From the NCBI GenBank assembly GCA_022800815.1, contig JAAWRC010000001.1, positions 184,362 to 248,361 on the forward strand: a stretch of 64,000 bases of DNA, read 5' to 3'. Positions 17,206 to 25,768 of this stretch are shown one piece after another. Origin of the DNA: Lachnospiraceae bacterium. Lineage in GTDB: Bacteria > Bacillota > Clostridia > Lachnospirales > Lachnospiraceae. Every line of letters begins with the position of its first letter. The first letter of the stretch is position 1. The position numbers and the translations under genes are program-made. The notes under the pieces were generated by a model, which saw only the letters and a program-made list of their open reading frames with translations, made no database searches and had not been told where the DNA came from.

Positions 17206-20081
17206 GTCGCTCCCCTCGCGGGAGCGTGGATTGAAATTTCCACCCGCATTTCGCAATCCACGCATGAATAGGTCGCTCCCCTCGCGGGAGCGTGGATTGA
17301 AATTTCTCTTTACTTGACGGTCTATCCGCCAGTTATGTCGCTCCCCTCGCGGGAGCGTGGATTGAAATCCGAGTTCCATGTAATCATTTGGTGCCGGAGT
17401 AGCGGTCGCTCCCCTCGCGGGAGCGTGGATTGAAATTATTTTGCTTTGCATAAAAACAATCACGGCTTGGAAGTCGCTCCCCTCGCGGGAGCGTGGATTG
17501 AAATAATCCTGTAATATTTTGTGGTAAACCCAACGCCGTCGCTCCCCTCGCGGGAGCGTGGATTGAAATTACGACCTTTTATGTACCGTCTTGCATTATC
17601 TCCGTCGCTCCCCTCGCGGGAGCGTGGATTGAAATAAAAAGAATTGGGAAAGTAGTCTCTTTCGCATAGTCGCTCCCCTCGCGGGAGCGTGGATTGAAAT
17701 TGCAATGGGCGTTATCAGATTTGGAAGATGATTTGTCGCTCCCCTCGCGGGAGCGTGGATTGAAATGTCTTTCTTTTCCCCGCTGTCTTTCTCCCCTCTC
17801 TGTCGCTCCCCTCGCGGGAGCGTGGATTGAAATCAACAATTCCTGCACTTTCTCTACTATCCGTTGGTCGCTCCCCTCGCGGGAGCGTGGATTGAAATGG
17901 AAATGGAAATGTACAGGCAATTCCGACATTGGGTCGCTCCCCTCGCGGGAGCGTGGATTGAAATTGTGCGAAGGAGTTATTGACAGCGGTTACACTGGTC
18001 GCTCCCCTCGCGGGAGCGTGGATTGAAATCCTCTAGGTTTGCGAAACTTGTATTGCGCTGTCCCGTCGCTCCCCTCGCGGGAGCGTGGATTGAAATGGAA
18101 ATGGAAATGTACAGGCAATTCCGACATTGGAGTCGCTCCCCTCGCGGGAGCGTGGATTGAAATCTCCCAACAGAACCTATCAAAGTAGCTGATACGCGTC
18201 GCTCCCCTCGCGGGAGCGTGGATTGAAATTATGTACGTGGACGGTCTTGCAAAAGTTGATTTTGTCGCTCCCCTCGCGGGAGCGTGGATTGAAATCATAA
18301 ATCCGTTTATCCAGTCCGCCCTTGCCGAAGTCGCTCCCCTCGCGGGAGCGTGGATTGAAATACGCTGGTGGTGTCTGGATCGTACTCTTTGAACTGTCGC
18401 TCCCCTCGCGGGAGCGTGGATTGAAATATGGCGCGGAGCTCGTCGAGGTCGCCCAGCATGAGTCGCTCCCCTCGCGGGAGCGTGGATTGAAATACAAAGA
18501 TAAAAGCGAAATACAAAGACCTCAATGTCGCTCCCCTCGCGGGAGCGTGGATTGAAATATAGACCGGGATAAGCTGTTTGGCGGCATTATCCCGTCGCTC
18601 CCCTCGCGGGAGCGTGGATTGAAATATAATACAAGCATGGAACTAATAAGAGAAGTGCAGTCGCTCCCCTCGCGGGAGCGTGGATTGAAATTTTCCGCCC
18701 AGGAGGTCGCTATAGCCGCAAAAGGTCGCTCCCCTCGCGGGAGCGTGGATTGAAATCTTAAAAATAGATACAAGCGGACTGGAGAAAATCGTCGCTCCCC
18801 TCGCGGGAGCGTGGATTGAAATCAGATGGGGTATAAGGGATATATCCAGCTTGCAATCGTCGCTCCCCTCGCGGGAGCGTGGATTGAAATACGTCGGTAT
18901 AATCGTATACCTGGATACGGATGTGTCGCTCCCCTCGCGGGAGCGTGGATTGAAATCGAATTAACAACGGAAAGCCGCTCACCAGCACGGTCGCTCCCCT
19001 CGCGGGAGCGTGGATTGAAATAAGGAATTGCGAAAGGGTATAAATACTCTGCTGATGTCGCTCCCCTCGCGGGAGCGTGGATTGAAATTATATCTACTTG
19101 CTCACAGAAATCTATCGAAACGGAGTCGCTCCCCTCGCGGGAGCGTGGATTGAAATATAGCCTGGCCGGCACATGTGTATAGACAATCCGGTCGCTCCCC
19201 TCGCGGGAGCGTGGATTGAAATCAATAGCCGATCAAGAAGCGGCCAACGATCAAAGTCGCTCCCCTCGCGGGAGCGTGGATTGAAATGAGCATGGAAAAG
19301 AAAGCTGATTGAAAAGCAGGAGTCGCTCCCCTCGCGGGAGCGTGGATTGAAATAAAAACGACATGGCGTCTTCCGGAAGTTCGTCCCGCGTCGCTCCCCT
19401 CGCGGGAGCGTGGATTGAAATATGGATATAATTGCAGGCATTCACACAAGCCCTGGTCGCTCCCCTCGCGGGAGCGTGGATTGAAATAAGATGAGTTTTA
19501 CGACGTCATGACCCTGGAGGGTCGCTCCCCTCGCGGGAGCGTGGATTGAAATCGCTCCTGCGGGGCCAGGGCCCCGACCGCCCGTGTCGCTCCCCTCGCG
19601 GGAGCGTGGATTGAAATCTTGAACAGGGCGCAGGGCTGAACGGGAGAGACGGTCGCTCCCCTTGCGGGAGCGTGGATTGAAATCTTGAACAGGGCGCAGG
19701 GCTGAACGGGAGAGACGGTCGCTCCCCTCGCGGGAGCGTGGATTGAAATTGCGGAGGCGGGGCGGCAGAGGGCGGAAGCCGAGCGTCGCTCCCCTCGCGG
19801 GAGCGTGGATTGAAATCGACGTTTAAGGTGCGCTGGTATGCGGCGGGCGGAGTCGCTCCCCTTGCGGGAGCGTGGATTGAAATCTTTGGCGGAAGTGACG
19901 CCCGCCAGCTTATATCAGTCGTTCCCCTTGCGGGAGCGTGGATTGAAATAATACAGGAGGAGAATGTGGAGGGGCCATTATTGTCGCTCCCCTTGCGGGA
20001 GCGTGGATTGAAATCCGGAAGGGAGTAACTTTCACCTGCCGCTCCTGATGTCGCTCCCTTTGCGGGAGCGTAGATTGAAAT
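17206..20081 (+). CRISPR. Type I-C CRISPR array, 44 repeats and 43 spacers
   Basis: The 32-base repeat begins GTCGCTCCCC and ends GCGTGGATTGAAAT, the I-C type; its stem GCTCCC/GGGAGC gives the hairpin cut by Cas5c. Spacers are mostly 33-36 bases. Repeat starts run from 17206 (leader end) to 20050. Repeats are uniform until the distal end. There 38, 41, 42 and 43 carry CTTGCGGG in place of CTCGCGGG, repeat 42 also has GTCGTT, and repeat 44 has CCTTTGCGGG and GTAGATT. The decay at this end confirms orientation. Spacers 11 and 14 are identical, as are 37 and 38. Confidence 0.98.
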
Positions 20082-20123
20082 AAAATGTGAACCGTAGTAA
20101 ATGCTCAATGAGGGAGGAAAGCC

Positions 20124-20738
20124 ATGGCCCGAAAAAACACAAGAAACACCAGGGGAAAGATTGTGAGCGCTGCATGGAGGCTGTTTTACGAGCAGGGGTA
20201 TGAGGACACGACAGTGGAGGAGATCATTGCCCTGTCACAGACCTCCAAGGGGTCGTTTTACCATTATTTTGATGGAAAGGATGCGCTTCTTGGCACCCTC
20301 AGTACCCTGTTTGACGAGAAGTATGAGGAGCTGGAGAAAGAATTTCCGGAGGACATGAAGGCTATGGACAAGCTGCTGTTTCTCAATGGGGAGCTGTTCG
20401 GGATGATCGAGAACAGTATTTCCATGGAGCTTTTGTCCAGGCTTTTGTCCACGCAGCTTACGACGAACGGAGAGAAGCACCTGATGGACCACAGCCGCAC
20501 CTATTATCGGTTGCTCAGACGGATTATTGCGGAGGGGCAGGAGCGGGGAGAGCTGGGGACAGCGCTTTCTGTGGGAGAGATGGTGAAGTTGTATGCCCTC
20601 TGCGAGCGGGCGCTCATGTATGATTGGTGCCTGTGCGCCGGGGAGTATTCGCTGAAACAGTATGCCCTGCGGACCATGCCGACGTTCCTCAGTGGATTTT
20701 TGGCGAACGGGGAGGAACGGCGGGGCGTGGAGGATTGA
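20124..20738 (+). CDS. TetR/AcrR-family transcriptional regulator
   Basis: 204 residues with the N-terminal TetR helix-turn-helix (KIVSAAWRLFYEQGYEDTTV, then TSKGSFYHYFDGKDALL) and a helical ligand-binding domain. GGGAGGAAAG precedes the ATG. It begins 42 bases after the last CRISPR repeat and is transcribed toward the symporter gene. It may control that gene or a target elsewhere; the sequence does not show which. The ligand is unknown. Confidence 0.9.
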   Translation: MARKNTRNTRGKIVSAAWRLFYEQGYEDTTVEEIIALSQTSKGSFYHYFDGKDALLGTLSTLFDEKYEELEKEFPEDMKAMDKLLFLNGELFGMIENSISMELLSRLLSTQLTTNGEKHLMDHSRTYYRLLRRIIAEGQERGELGTALSVGEMVKLYALCERALMYDWCLCAGEYSLKQYALRTMPTFLSGFLANGEERRGVED

Positions 20739-20822
20739 GGCAGCAGATGGCGGGGATATCGCCTTGAGGCGGCAGGCGGCGGGGATACCGGACTGCGGCG
20801 GCAGACGGTTGGGATATCGTCC
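20735..20822 (+). repeat. Three imperfect 29-30-base tandem repeats
   Basis: Units start at 20735, 20764 and 20794, each following the pattern TTGAGGCGGCAG..CGG.GGGATATCG. They begin at the TetR stop codon. No coding function is evident. Confidence 0.6.
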
Positions 20823-20954
20823 TGCGGGAGGGGGAGTTTTTAACATTCTATATTTGGAGATAATAATCGTACAGTATAAATATTGTTTAAATAAATGGAT
20901 AAATAGATTTTTACGTTTTTAAAGTACGGTATTTAGTCTATACTTCGTTCTCTA

Positions 20955-20983
20955 TTGCGTCTGGAAATAAAGCGTGCTATACT
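20955..20983 (+). promoter_or_regulatory. Sigma A-type promoter of the symporter gene
   Basis: TTGCGT at 20955-20960, a 17-base spacer and TATACT at 20978-20983, followed by an approximately 95-base leader before the symporter ATG. Confidence 0.65.
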
Positions 20984-21082
20984 GAAACGGTCGTCCGAGC
21001 TTCGGGGCTTCCGAGTGTGTGGCAGCGTGTAGTTTGGAAAGGGGATGGACGGCGACAGAAAGAGAGGACGGAGGAGAGAACC

Positions 21083-22624
21083 ATGAGTATGGAACAGATT
21101 TGCATTCTGATCGCAATCATTGTTTATCTGGCGGGCATGCTGTATGTGGGATTTTATTCCAACAAAAAGGGCAGCGGGAAAAGCGCCGGGGACTTTTACC
21201 TGGGAGGAAGGAAGCTGGGGCCGCTGGTGACGGCCATGAGCGCGGAGGCGTCGGACATGAGTAGCTGGCTTCTGATGGGACTTCCCGGTGTCGCTTATTT
21301 GAGTGGCATTGCGGATGCGGGGTGGACGGCCATCGGACTGGCCATCGGCACCTATTTAAATTGGCTGATCGTGTCGAAACGGCTGTACCGGTATTCGGTG
21401 AAAACGGAGTCTATCACGATCCCGGACTTCTTTTCCCACCGATACCGGGATAAAAAGAACGTGCTGGCCTGCATTGCGGCTCTCGTGATTTTAATTTTCT
21501 TCATTCCCTATACGGCGTCCGGCTTCAAGGCGATCGGAACTCTGTTTAACACCCTGTTCGGCGTGGATTATCACGTCGCCATGATCATCGGTGCGGCGGT
21601 GGTGGTGGGCTACACGGTCATGGGAGGATTTCTGGCCGTGTCCACGACGGACCTGATTCAAAGCATTGTGATGACGATTGCGCTGGTGGTGATCGTATTT
21701 TTCGGGATATCCTATGCGGGCGGTTTTGGGGCCGTGGCGGAGAATGCGAAGGGGTTGAGCGGTTATCTGAGCCTGACGCAGATCCACAATGCGGCGGACA
21801 ATACGGCGAGTCCGTATGGCTTTTTGAACATTGCCTCCATGCTTGCCTGGGGGCTGGGTTATTTTGGAATGCCCCATATTCTTCTGCGGTTCATGGCCAT
21901 CCGGGACGAGAAGGAGCTTAAGGTTTCCCGCCGGATCGGAAGCGTCTGGGTGGTGATTGCCATGTCTGTGGCGATTCTGATCGGCGTTGTCGGGAATGCG
22001 GTGACGGCGGCGGGGAATCTGTCCGTCCTGGAGGGAAGCTCCGAGGCGGAGACGGTCATTATCCGGCTGGCGGAGATTATCAGTACGAACGGTGTACTTT
22101 TGGCGCTGCTGGCGGGCGTCATCATGGCGGGAATCCTGGCCTGCACCATGTCCACGGCGGACTCCCAGCTTCTGGCGGCGGCCTCCAGCGTGTCCCAGAA
22201 TCTTCTGCAGGATTTTCTGAAGATCAAAATGACCACGAGGACGGCCATGCGGATTGCCCGTCTGACGGTTCTCGGGATTGCGGTGGTCGGCATTGGGCTG
22301 GCCTGGAATCCGGACAGCTCCGTGTTTAAAATCGTGTCCTTCGCCTGGGCAGGCTTCGGTGCCGCCTTCGGGCCGGTGATGCTGTTCGCCCTGTTCTGGA
22401 AGAGGAGCAACAAGTGGGGCGCCTTGGCGGGAATGGTCGCCGGGGGGATCATGGTGTTCGTGTGGAAGTTTCTGATCCGCCCTATGGGAGGTCTCTGGGA
22501 TATTTACGAGCTGCTTCCCGCATTTCTGGTGGCTTCAGCGGCCATTCTGGTCGTGTCTTTTGTGACGGCGCCGCCCTCGGAGGAGATTGTGCGGGAATTT
22601 GAATCGGTAAATAAGAGTGCGTAA
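21083..22624 (+). CDS. putP: Sodium/proline symporter-type transporter (SSS family)
   Basis: 513 residues with about 13 membrane helices. It belongs to the sodium:solute symporter family and looks closest to PutP: the family's N-terminal region DFYLGGRKLGPLVTAMSAEA, then ASDMSSWLLMGLPG, and in the C-terminal half CTMSTADSQLLAAASSVSQN. PutP imports L-proline with Na+. The ATG at 21083 is chosen for the ACGGAGGAGAG site upstream. It is monocistronic; the next gene is convergent. Substrate is by family similarity only. Confidence 0.88.
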   Translation: MSMEQICILIAIIVYLAGMLYVGFYSNKKGSGKSAGDFYLGGRKLGPLVTAMSAEASDMSSWLLMGLPGVAYLSGIADAGWTAIGLAIGTYLNWLIVSKRLYRYSVKTESITIPDFFSHRYRDKKNVLACIAALVILIFFIPYTASGFKAIGTLFNTLFGVDYHVAMIIGAAVVVGYTVMGGFLAVSTTDLIQSIVMTIALVVIVFFGISYAGGFGAVAENAKGLSGYLSLTQIHNAADNTASPYGFLNIASMLAWGLGYFGMPHILLRFMAIRDEKELKVSRRIGSVWVVIAMSVAILIGVVGNAVTAAGNLSVLEGSSEAETVIIRLAEIISTNGVLLALLAGVIMAGILACTMSTADSQLLAAASSVSQNLLQDFLKIKMTTRTAMRIARLTVLGIAVVGIGLAWNPDSSVFKIVSFAWAGFGAAFGPVMLFALFWKRSNKWGALAGMVAGGIMVFVWKFLIRPMGGLWDIYELLPAFLVASAAILVVSFVTAPPSEEIVREFESVNKSA

Positions 22625-22672
22625 ATTCCATGCCCCGCAACATGGCAGAGGGGCGGCGGAAATCGAAAGAAC

Positions 22673-23104
22673 TCAGATCATATTGCTGTTGTGATAGCGG
22701 CTGTCGCCTGTCACGTCCTCCCCGAACCATTCCGGGGGCGTGAAGGAGAGGGCCGCTTCTCTCGTGGGGAATTCCACTTCGGCCATGACAAGGCCCTCGG
22801 GGGAAGAGAAGATATCCAGCTCGATGGTCAGTTCTCCCAGGGGAATGCAGTAGCGCTTCTTGGTGATGGTGCGGCCGTCGGCCTTGGCCTTCAGGTGCTC
22901 ATAGGCGCCGGCGTTCAACGGAAGATTGTATTCCTCCCGCTCCATAAGGCCCCGGCCCTTGTAAGTCATGTAATAGTCGTCGTTTTGGCGGCGGACGCGG
23001 ACCACCGGGTCCGTGCAGAGATAGGCCTGTTCGATCAGCAGGCAGGGATAGGCTTCCAGATCCCCGGGGAGTTGTCTGATGAGAAATTTCCGTTCGATTT
23101 CCAT
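22673..23104 (-). CDS. CYTH-domain protein (triphosphate tunnel enzyme family)
   Basis: 143 residues. It starts with the signature MEIERKFLI (ExExK motif) and has the expected ordered charged strands (VRVRRQNDDYYMTYKG, TIELDIFSSPEGLVMAEVEF). CYTH tunnel enzymes hydrolyse triphosphates or act on thiamine triphosphate or polyphosphate with divalent metals; small single-domain members in Clostridia are mostly tripolyphosphatases. AAAGGAGCC precedes the ATG. It is a single-gene unit between convergent and divergent neighbours. Confidence 0.85.
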   Translation of the reverse strand: MEIERKFLIRQLPGDLEAYPCLLIEQAYLCTDPVVRVRRQNDDYYMTYKGRGLMEREEYNLPLNAGAYEHLKAKADGRTITKKRYCIPLGELTIELDIFSSPEGLVMAEVEFPTREAALSFTPPEWFGEDVTGDSRYHNSNMI

Positions 23105-23200
23105 GAAGGGCTCCTTTCTGTGGTGAAGAGTTTTGCAATTACCTCGTGAAGGGTATGTTCTTTTATCATAGCATATGTGGGCGGAAAGTGGAATCCTACA

Positions 23201-23229
23201 TTGTGCTGGCCGGGATAAGATGGTATAAT
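23201..23229 (+). promoter_or_regulatory. Sigma A-type promoter of the DJ-1 gene
   Basis: TTGTGC at 23201-23206, 17 bases, TATAAT at 23224-23229. The gene starts 43 bases further on. Confidence 0.65.
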
Positions 23230-23271
23230 GGATGCACGGTTTGACAAAGATGACAGGAGGAGGTTCTTTGC

Positions 23272-23820
23272 ATGAGTAAAGTCTATGTTTGTATGGCGGA
23301 TGGTCTGGAAGAGGTGGAATGCCTGGCCGTGGCGGACATTCTGAGAAGAGGCGGCGTCGAGGTGGTCCTGGCGTCCATGGGGGAGGAGCTTCTGGTGACC
23401 GGCTCCCACAAGATCCGGATTCAGGCGGACTGCCTGTGGTCGAAGGAGGCCTGTGAGGAATGTGACGCCATTTTCCTGCCGGGGGGTATGCCCGGGACCA
23501 CCCATCTGGCGGAGCACGGAGAGCTTGGCGAGATGCTTCTTAAATTTAAAGAGGAGGGGAAGATGCTGGCGGCCATTTGTGCGGCGCCCAGCGTCCTCGG
23601 GAAATATCATTGCCTGGAGGGGAAGCGGGCCACCTGTTATCCCGGCTGGGAGGACAAACTCCTCGGGGCAGAGCACACGGGAGAGGGCGTGGTCCGGGAC
23701 GGGAACGTGGTCACCGGGCGGGGCCTGGGCTTCGCCGTCGACGAGGGGCTGGAGCTCCTTAAAGTGTTGGTGAGCGAGGAGGTCTCCGCCGATGTGCGGG
23801 AGGCCATCCAGCATCCGTGA
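23272..23820 (+). CDS. DJ-1/PfpI-family protein (YajL/ThiJ-like)
   Basis: 182 residues of the DJ-1 superfamily. The nucleophile elbow AAICAAPSVLG (Cys about 103) and the N-terminal GLEEVECLAVADILRRGG with its conserved Glu are present. Such proteins act as glyoxalases or deglycases, or as redox-sensitive chaperones; the exact activity cannot be read from sequence. AGGAGGAGG lies upstream of the ATG. A hairpin terminator follows the gene. Confidence 0.9.
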   Translation: MSKVYVCMADGLEEVECLAVADILRRGGVEVVLASMGEELLVTGSHKIRIQADCLWSKEACEECDAIFLPGGMPGTTHLAEHGELGEMLLKFKEEGKMLAAICAAPSVLGKYHCLEGKRATCYPGWEDKLLGAEHTGEGVVRDGNVVTGRGLGFAVDEGLELLKVLVSEEVSADVREAIQHP

Positions 23821-23870
23821 CGGACGGGAGCGGTTTGGGGTAAGTGAACGTTTCGGACGGAAATGATTTC

Positions 23871-23912
23871 GGAAGGCGGCTCTCCGCGGGATGGGGGCAG
23901 CCTTCCTTTCGT
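23871..23912 (+). terminator. Terminator-like hairpin after the DJ-1 gene
   Basis: GGAAGGCGGCT pairs with GGCAGCCTTCC and is followed by TTTCGTC. The T-run is short. Confidence 0.5.
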
Positions 23913-23950
23913 CTCCCTGAATTGTTTGCGGCCTGTAAATGAGAAAACGG

Positions 23951-23978
23951 GTGACATTTTGAGGGGATGCTTTATAAA
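23951..23978 (+). promoter_or_regulatory. Candidate promoter of the Kiwa-like pair
   Basis: GTGACA at 23951-23956, 16 bases, TATAAA at 23973-23978, located 36 bases upstream of the first gene of the pair. Confidence 0.5.
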
Positions 23979-24013
23979 CTATTAAGGAGGATTTTGGGAA
24001 GGCAGGTGCTTAA

Positions 24014-24667
24014 GTGGATGAAAATAAAACGATGAAGAAAAAGCTCATCATTCAGTCATTCGCACCGCTATTTTTGATACTTGCAATCAAAAACTTAACA
24101 TGGGAGATGATTCCGCCGGTTGTAAAACTGGCAGAATGTCTGAGAAAACGGGAATGGAACGTCCTTCTCCGCATTCCCTTCCACGCAATGTTTCTGACAT
24201 ACGTCTTAGAAATGATATGTGTGGTCTGGGTCCTGTATGCGTTGGTCAGCATTCGCTCTTTTATGAATTTGCAGACGGCCAATTTCAGAAGTCAGGGGGA
24301 GAAACTGGCCGGTGTATATAAAATTTCAGATTCTGGAGTTACTTTTTTTATGACCTACGTTTTGCCGATGGTTTTAGATGATGTTGGAACGTTAAGGGGA
24401 TTTACGGTATTTGTTCTTTTGATGGTCATGCTGTGTGCGTTGATGTGGAGGACGAATCTTTACTACCAAAATCCCGTGTTGACAATATTGGGCTACGACG
24501 TCGTTTCATTTAAATTCAGGGATACACAGCTCCGCAGCTTTGCCCAAAAAGAATGCATCGGGATCACAAGAGGGAAATTAGGTGATGAAAGCGTGATCAA
24601 ACGACAATATATTGCAGATAACGTATTCCTGATTTATGAAGACAATGTAGAAAATGCGGATAGATAA
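24014..24667 (+). CDS. kwaA: KwaA-like four-helix membrane protein (Kiwa defence)
   Basis: 217 residues with four predicted membrane helices (about 9-30, 55-80, 106-126, 128-150) and a cytosolic C-terminal region containing PVLTILGYDVVSFKF. KwaA of the Kiwa anti-phage system is a four-helix membrane protein that senses infection and recruits KwaB. My assignment rests on topology, size and, above all, the downstream DUF4868 gene. GTG at 24014 is taken as start (GGCAGGTG upstream); ATG at 24032 is an alternative. The spacing to kwaB is 32 bases. By sequence alone it could be another small membrane protein. Confidence 0.62.
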   Translation: MDENKTMKKKLIIQSFAPLFLILAIKNLTWEMIPPVVKLAECLRKREWNVLLRIPFHAMFLTYVLEMICVVWVLYALVSIRSFMNLQTANFRSQGEKLAGVYKISDSGVTFFMTYVLPMVLDDVGTLRGFTVFVLLMVMLCALMWRTNLYYQNPVLTILGYDVVSFKFRDTQLRSFAQKECIGITRGKLGDESVIKRQYIADNVFLIYEDNVENADR

Positions 24668-24699
24668 CGAGATGCCTGGGTACAGGGGGATGATGGCTT

Positions 24700-25683
24700 A
24701 TGCTAAAAGAACGGATCACGGAAAAAATCAAGGAAGTGCTTCGGGGCGGCTACGGCTTTGACGTATATATTGCCATGAAAGACGGGGAAGAACGGATCAA
24801 GAGATTTGTTTTGGAAGAGGGAAGGCCAACGGAGCACGATGGCTTTAAAGACCGGATCAGGAACAGCATCGTGGATGCGATAAATGAAAAATTTTTATCG
24901 GAGGACAGGCAATATGTCACGGAGGATGCCCTGGCAGATGAGCAGGACAGGATTTTTGTGATTGGGCAAAGCCAGGATTACGCCCCGTTCTCGTATTTGG
25001 AGACGCCGGATGAGGATATTCAGAATTTCAGCCTGGATGATAAGGGAAAAGCGGATGCGGTCTTGTTCAAATTCATCAGGTGGCTGGATGGAGAGGCAGT
25101 GGTTTTGTGGGCGTATCAGAAAATCCAGCCGTCGGCGATTCCCAATAAACAGAAAAGACACTTTCAGATAAAGGCCAAATCGTCGGAGAGGCCGGACGTG
25201 TTTGAGGAAATGAGAGATCAGATGTTCATGATCACGCAGACCGTGGATGTTTTGATATTGGGGAATGAAATGATTACGGGCAATGTGAAATTGCTGGAAC
25301 GTCATTTTGGATTGGAAGAGTTCATACGTGCCTCTGCCGCTCATGCGGTCCATACGATCGAGACGGTTCATCTGGTAAACAATATGGAAAAACTGCAGGA
25401 ATATGTGCGGAGCCCAAATAAAAAGTATGCGAGAAATATGATGACAATACATAAGTATCCGGTTTCCGGAATGTCGAAGGAGGCCCTGCTTACCAAATTG
25501 AGAACGGTAGAACGATGGAAAAATGTATTTGAATTGCAGGGGGAGGGGATTCGGCTGCGGAATTTTTCGGATGTAGAGCAGCTGATTGATTTATTTATCG
25601 AACGCTACACAAAATCTGAGATTACGGATCAGGAATATGACACGAAGGTGAAAGAAAGAGCAGTGCCCAGAAGTGCGGAATGA
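24700..25683 (+). CDS. kwaB: KwaB-like DUF4868 protein (Kiwa defence)
   Basis: 327 residues with the layout of DUF4868: an N-terminal strand-rich part (DVYIAMKDGEERIKRFVL), a central LWAYQKIQPSAIPNKQK, DVLILGNEMITGNVKLLERHFG near 182-203, and a C-terminal segment LIDLFIERYTKSEITDQEYD like the family's closing LLDD..L.S.LT...Y. KwaB is the effector of Kiwa; it binds DNA and, with KwaA, blocks phage DNA replication and late transcription. The pair forms one transcript and stands next to CRISPR-Cas, fitting a defence island. GC and codon use are slightly lower than in the flanks. Confidence 0.7.
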   Translation: MLKERITEKIKEVLRGGYGFDVYIAMKDGEERIKRFVLEEGRPTEHDGFKDRIRNSIVDAINEKFLSEDRQYVTEDALADEQDRIFVIGQSQDYAPFSYLETPDEDIQNFSLDDKGKADAVLFKFIRWLDGEAVVLWAYQKIQPSAIPNKQKRHFQIKAKSSERPDVFEEMRDQMFMITQTVDVLILGNEMITGNVKLLERHFGLEEFIRASAAHAVHTIETVHLVNNMEKLQEYVRSPNKKYARNMMTIHKYPVSGMSKEALLTKLRTVERWKNVFELQGEGIRLRNFSDVEQLIDLFIERYTKSEITDQEYDTKVKERAVPRSAE

Positions 25684-25768
25684 CAGGGGGCTCAGAAGAT
25701 AAAACTCCCGAAGGGGCAAGTTCCATCTTGTGTGGAGAGATGCCCGCCCGGGAGCTTGGGCAGATGCT

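Noticed and set aside
17206..20081. Many minus-strand frames in the array rich in PRSREGSD, TLPRGER or IHAPARGAT strings, and plus-strand frames with SLPSRERGLK and VAPLAGAWIE.
   Set aside because: They are translations of the CRISPR repeat in its different frames. They have no ribosome sites and only reflect the 66-base periodicity.
23134..23150. TTTTGCAATTACCTC, resembling the right end of the palindromic elements at 2926 and 46627.
   Set aside because: Only one arm is present; no partner arm or inner stem lies within 250 bases. Probably chance or an old fragment.
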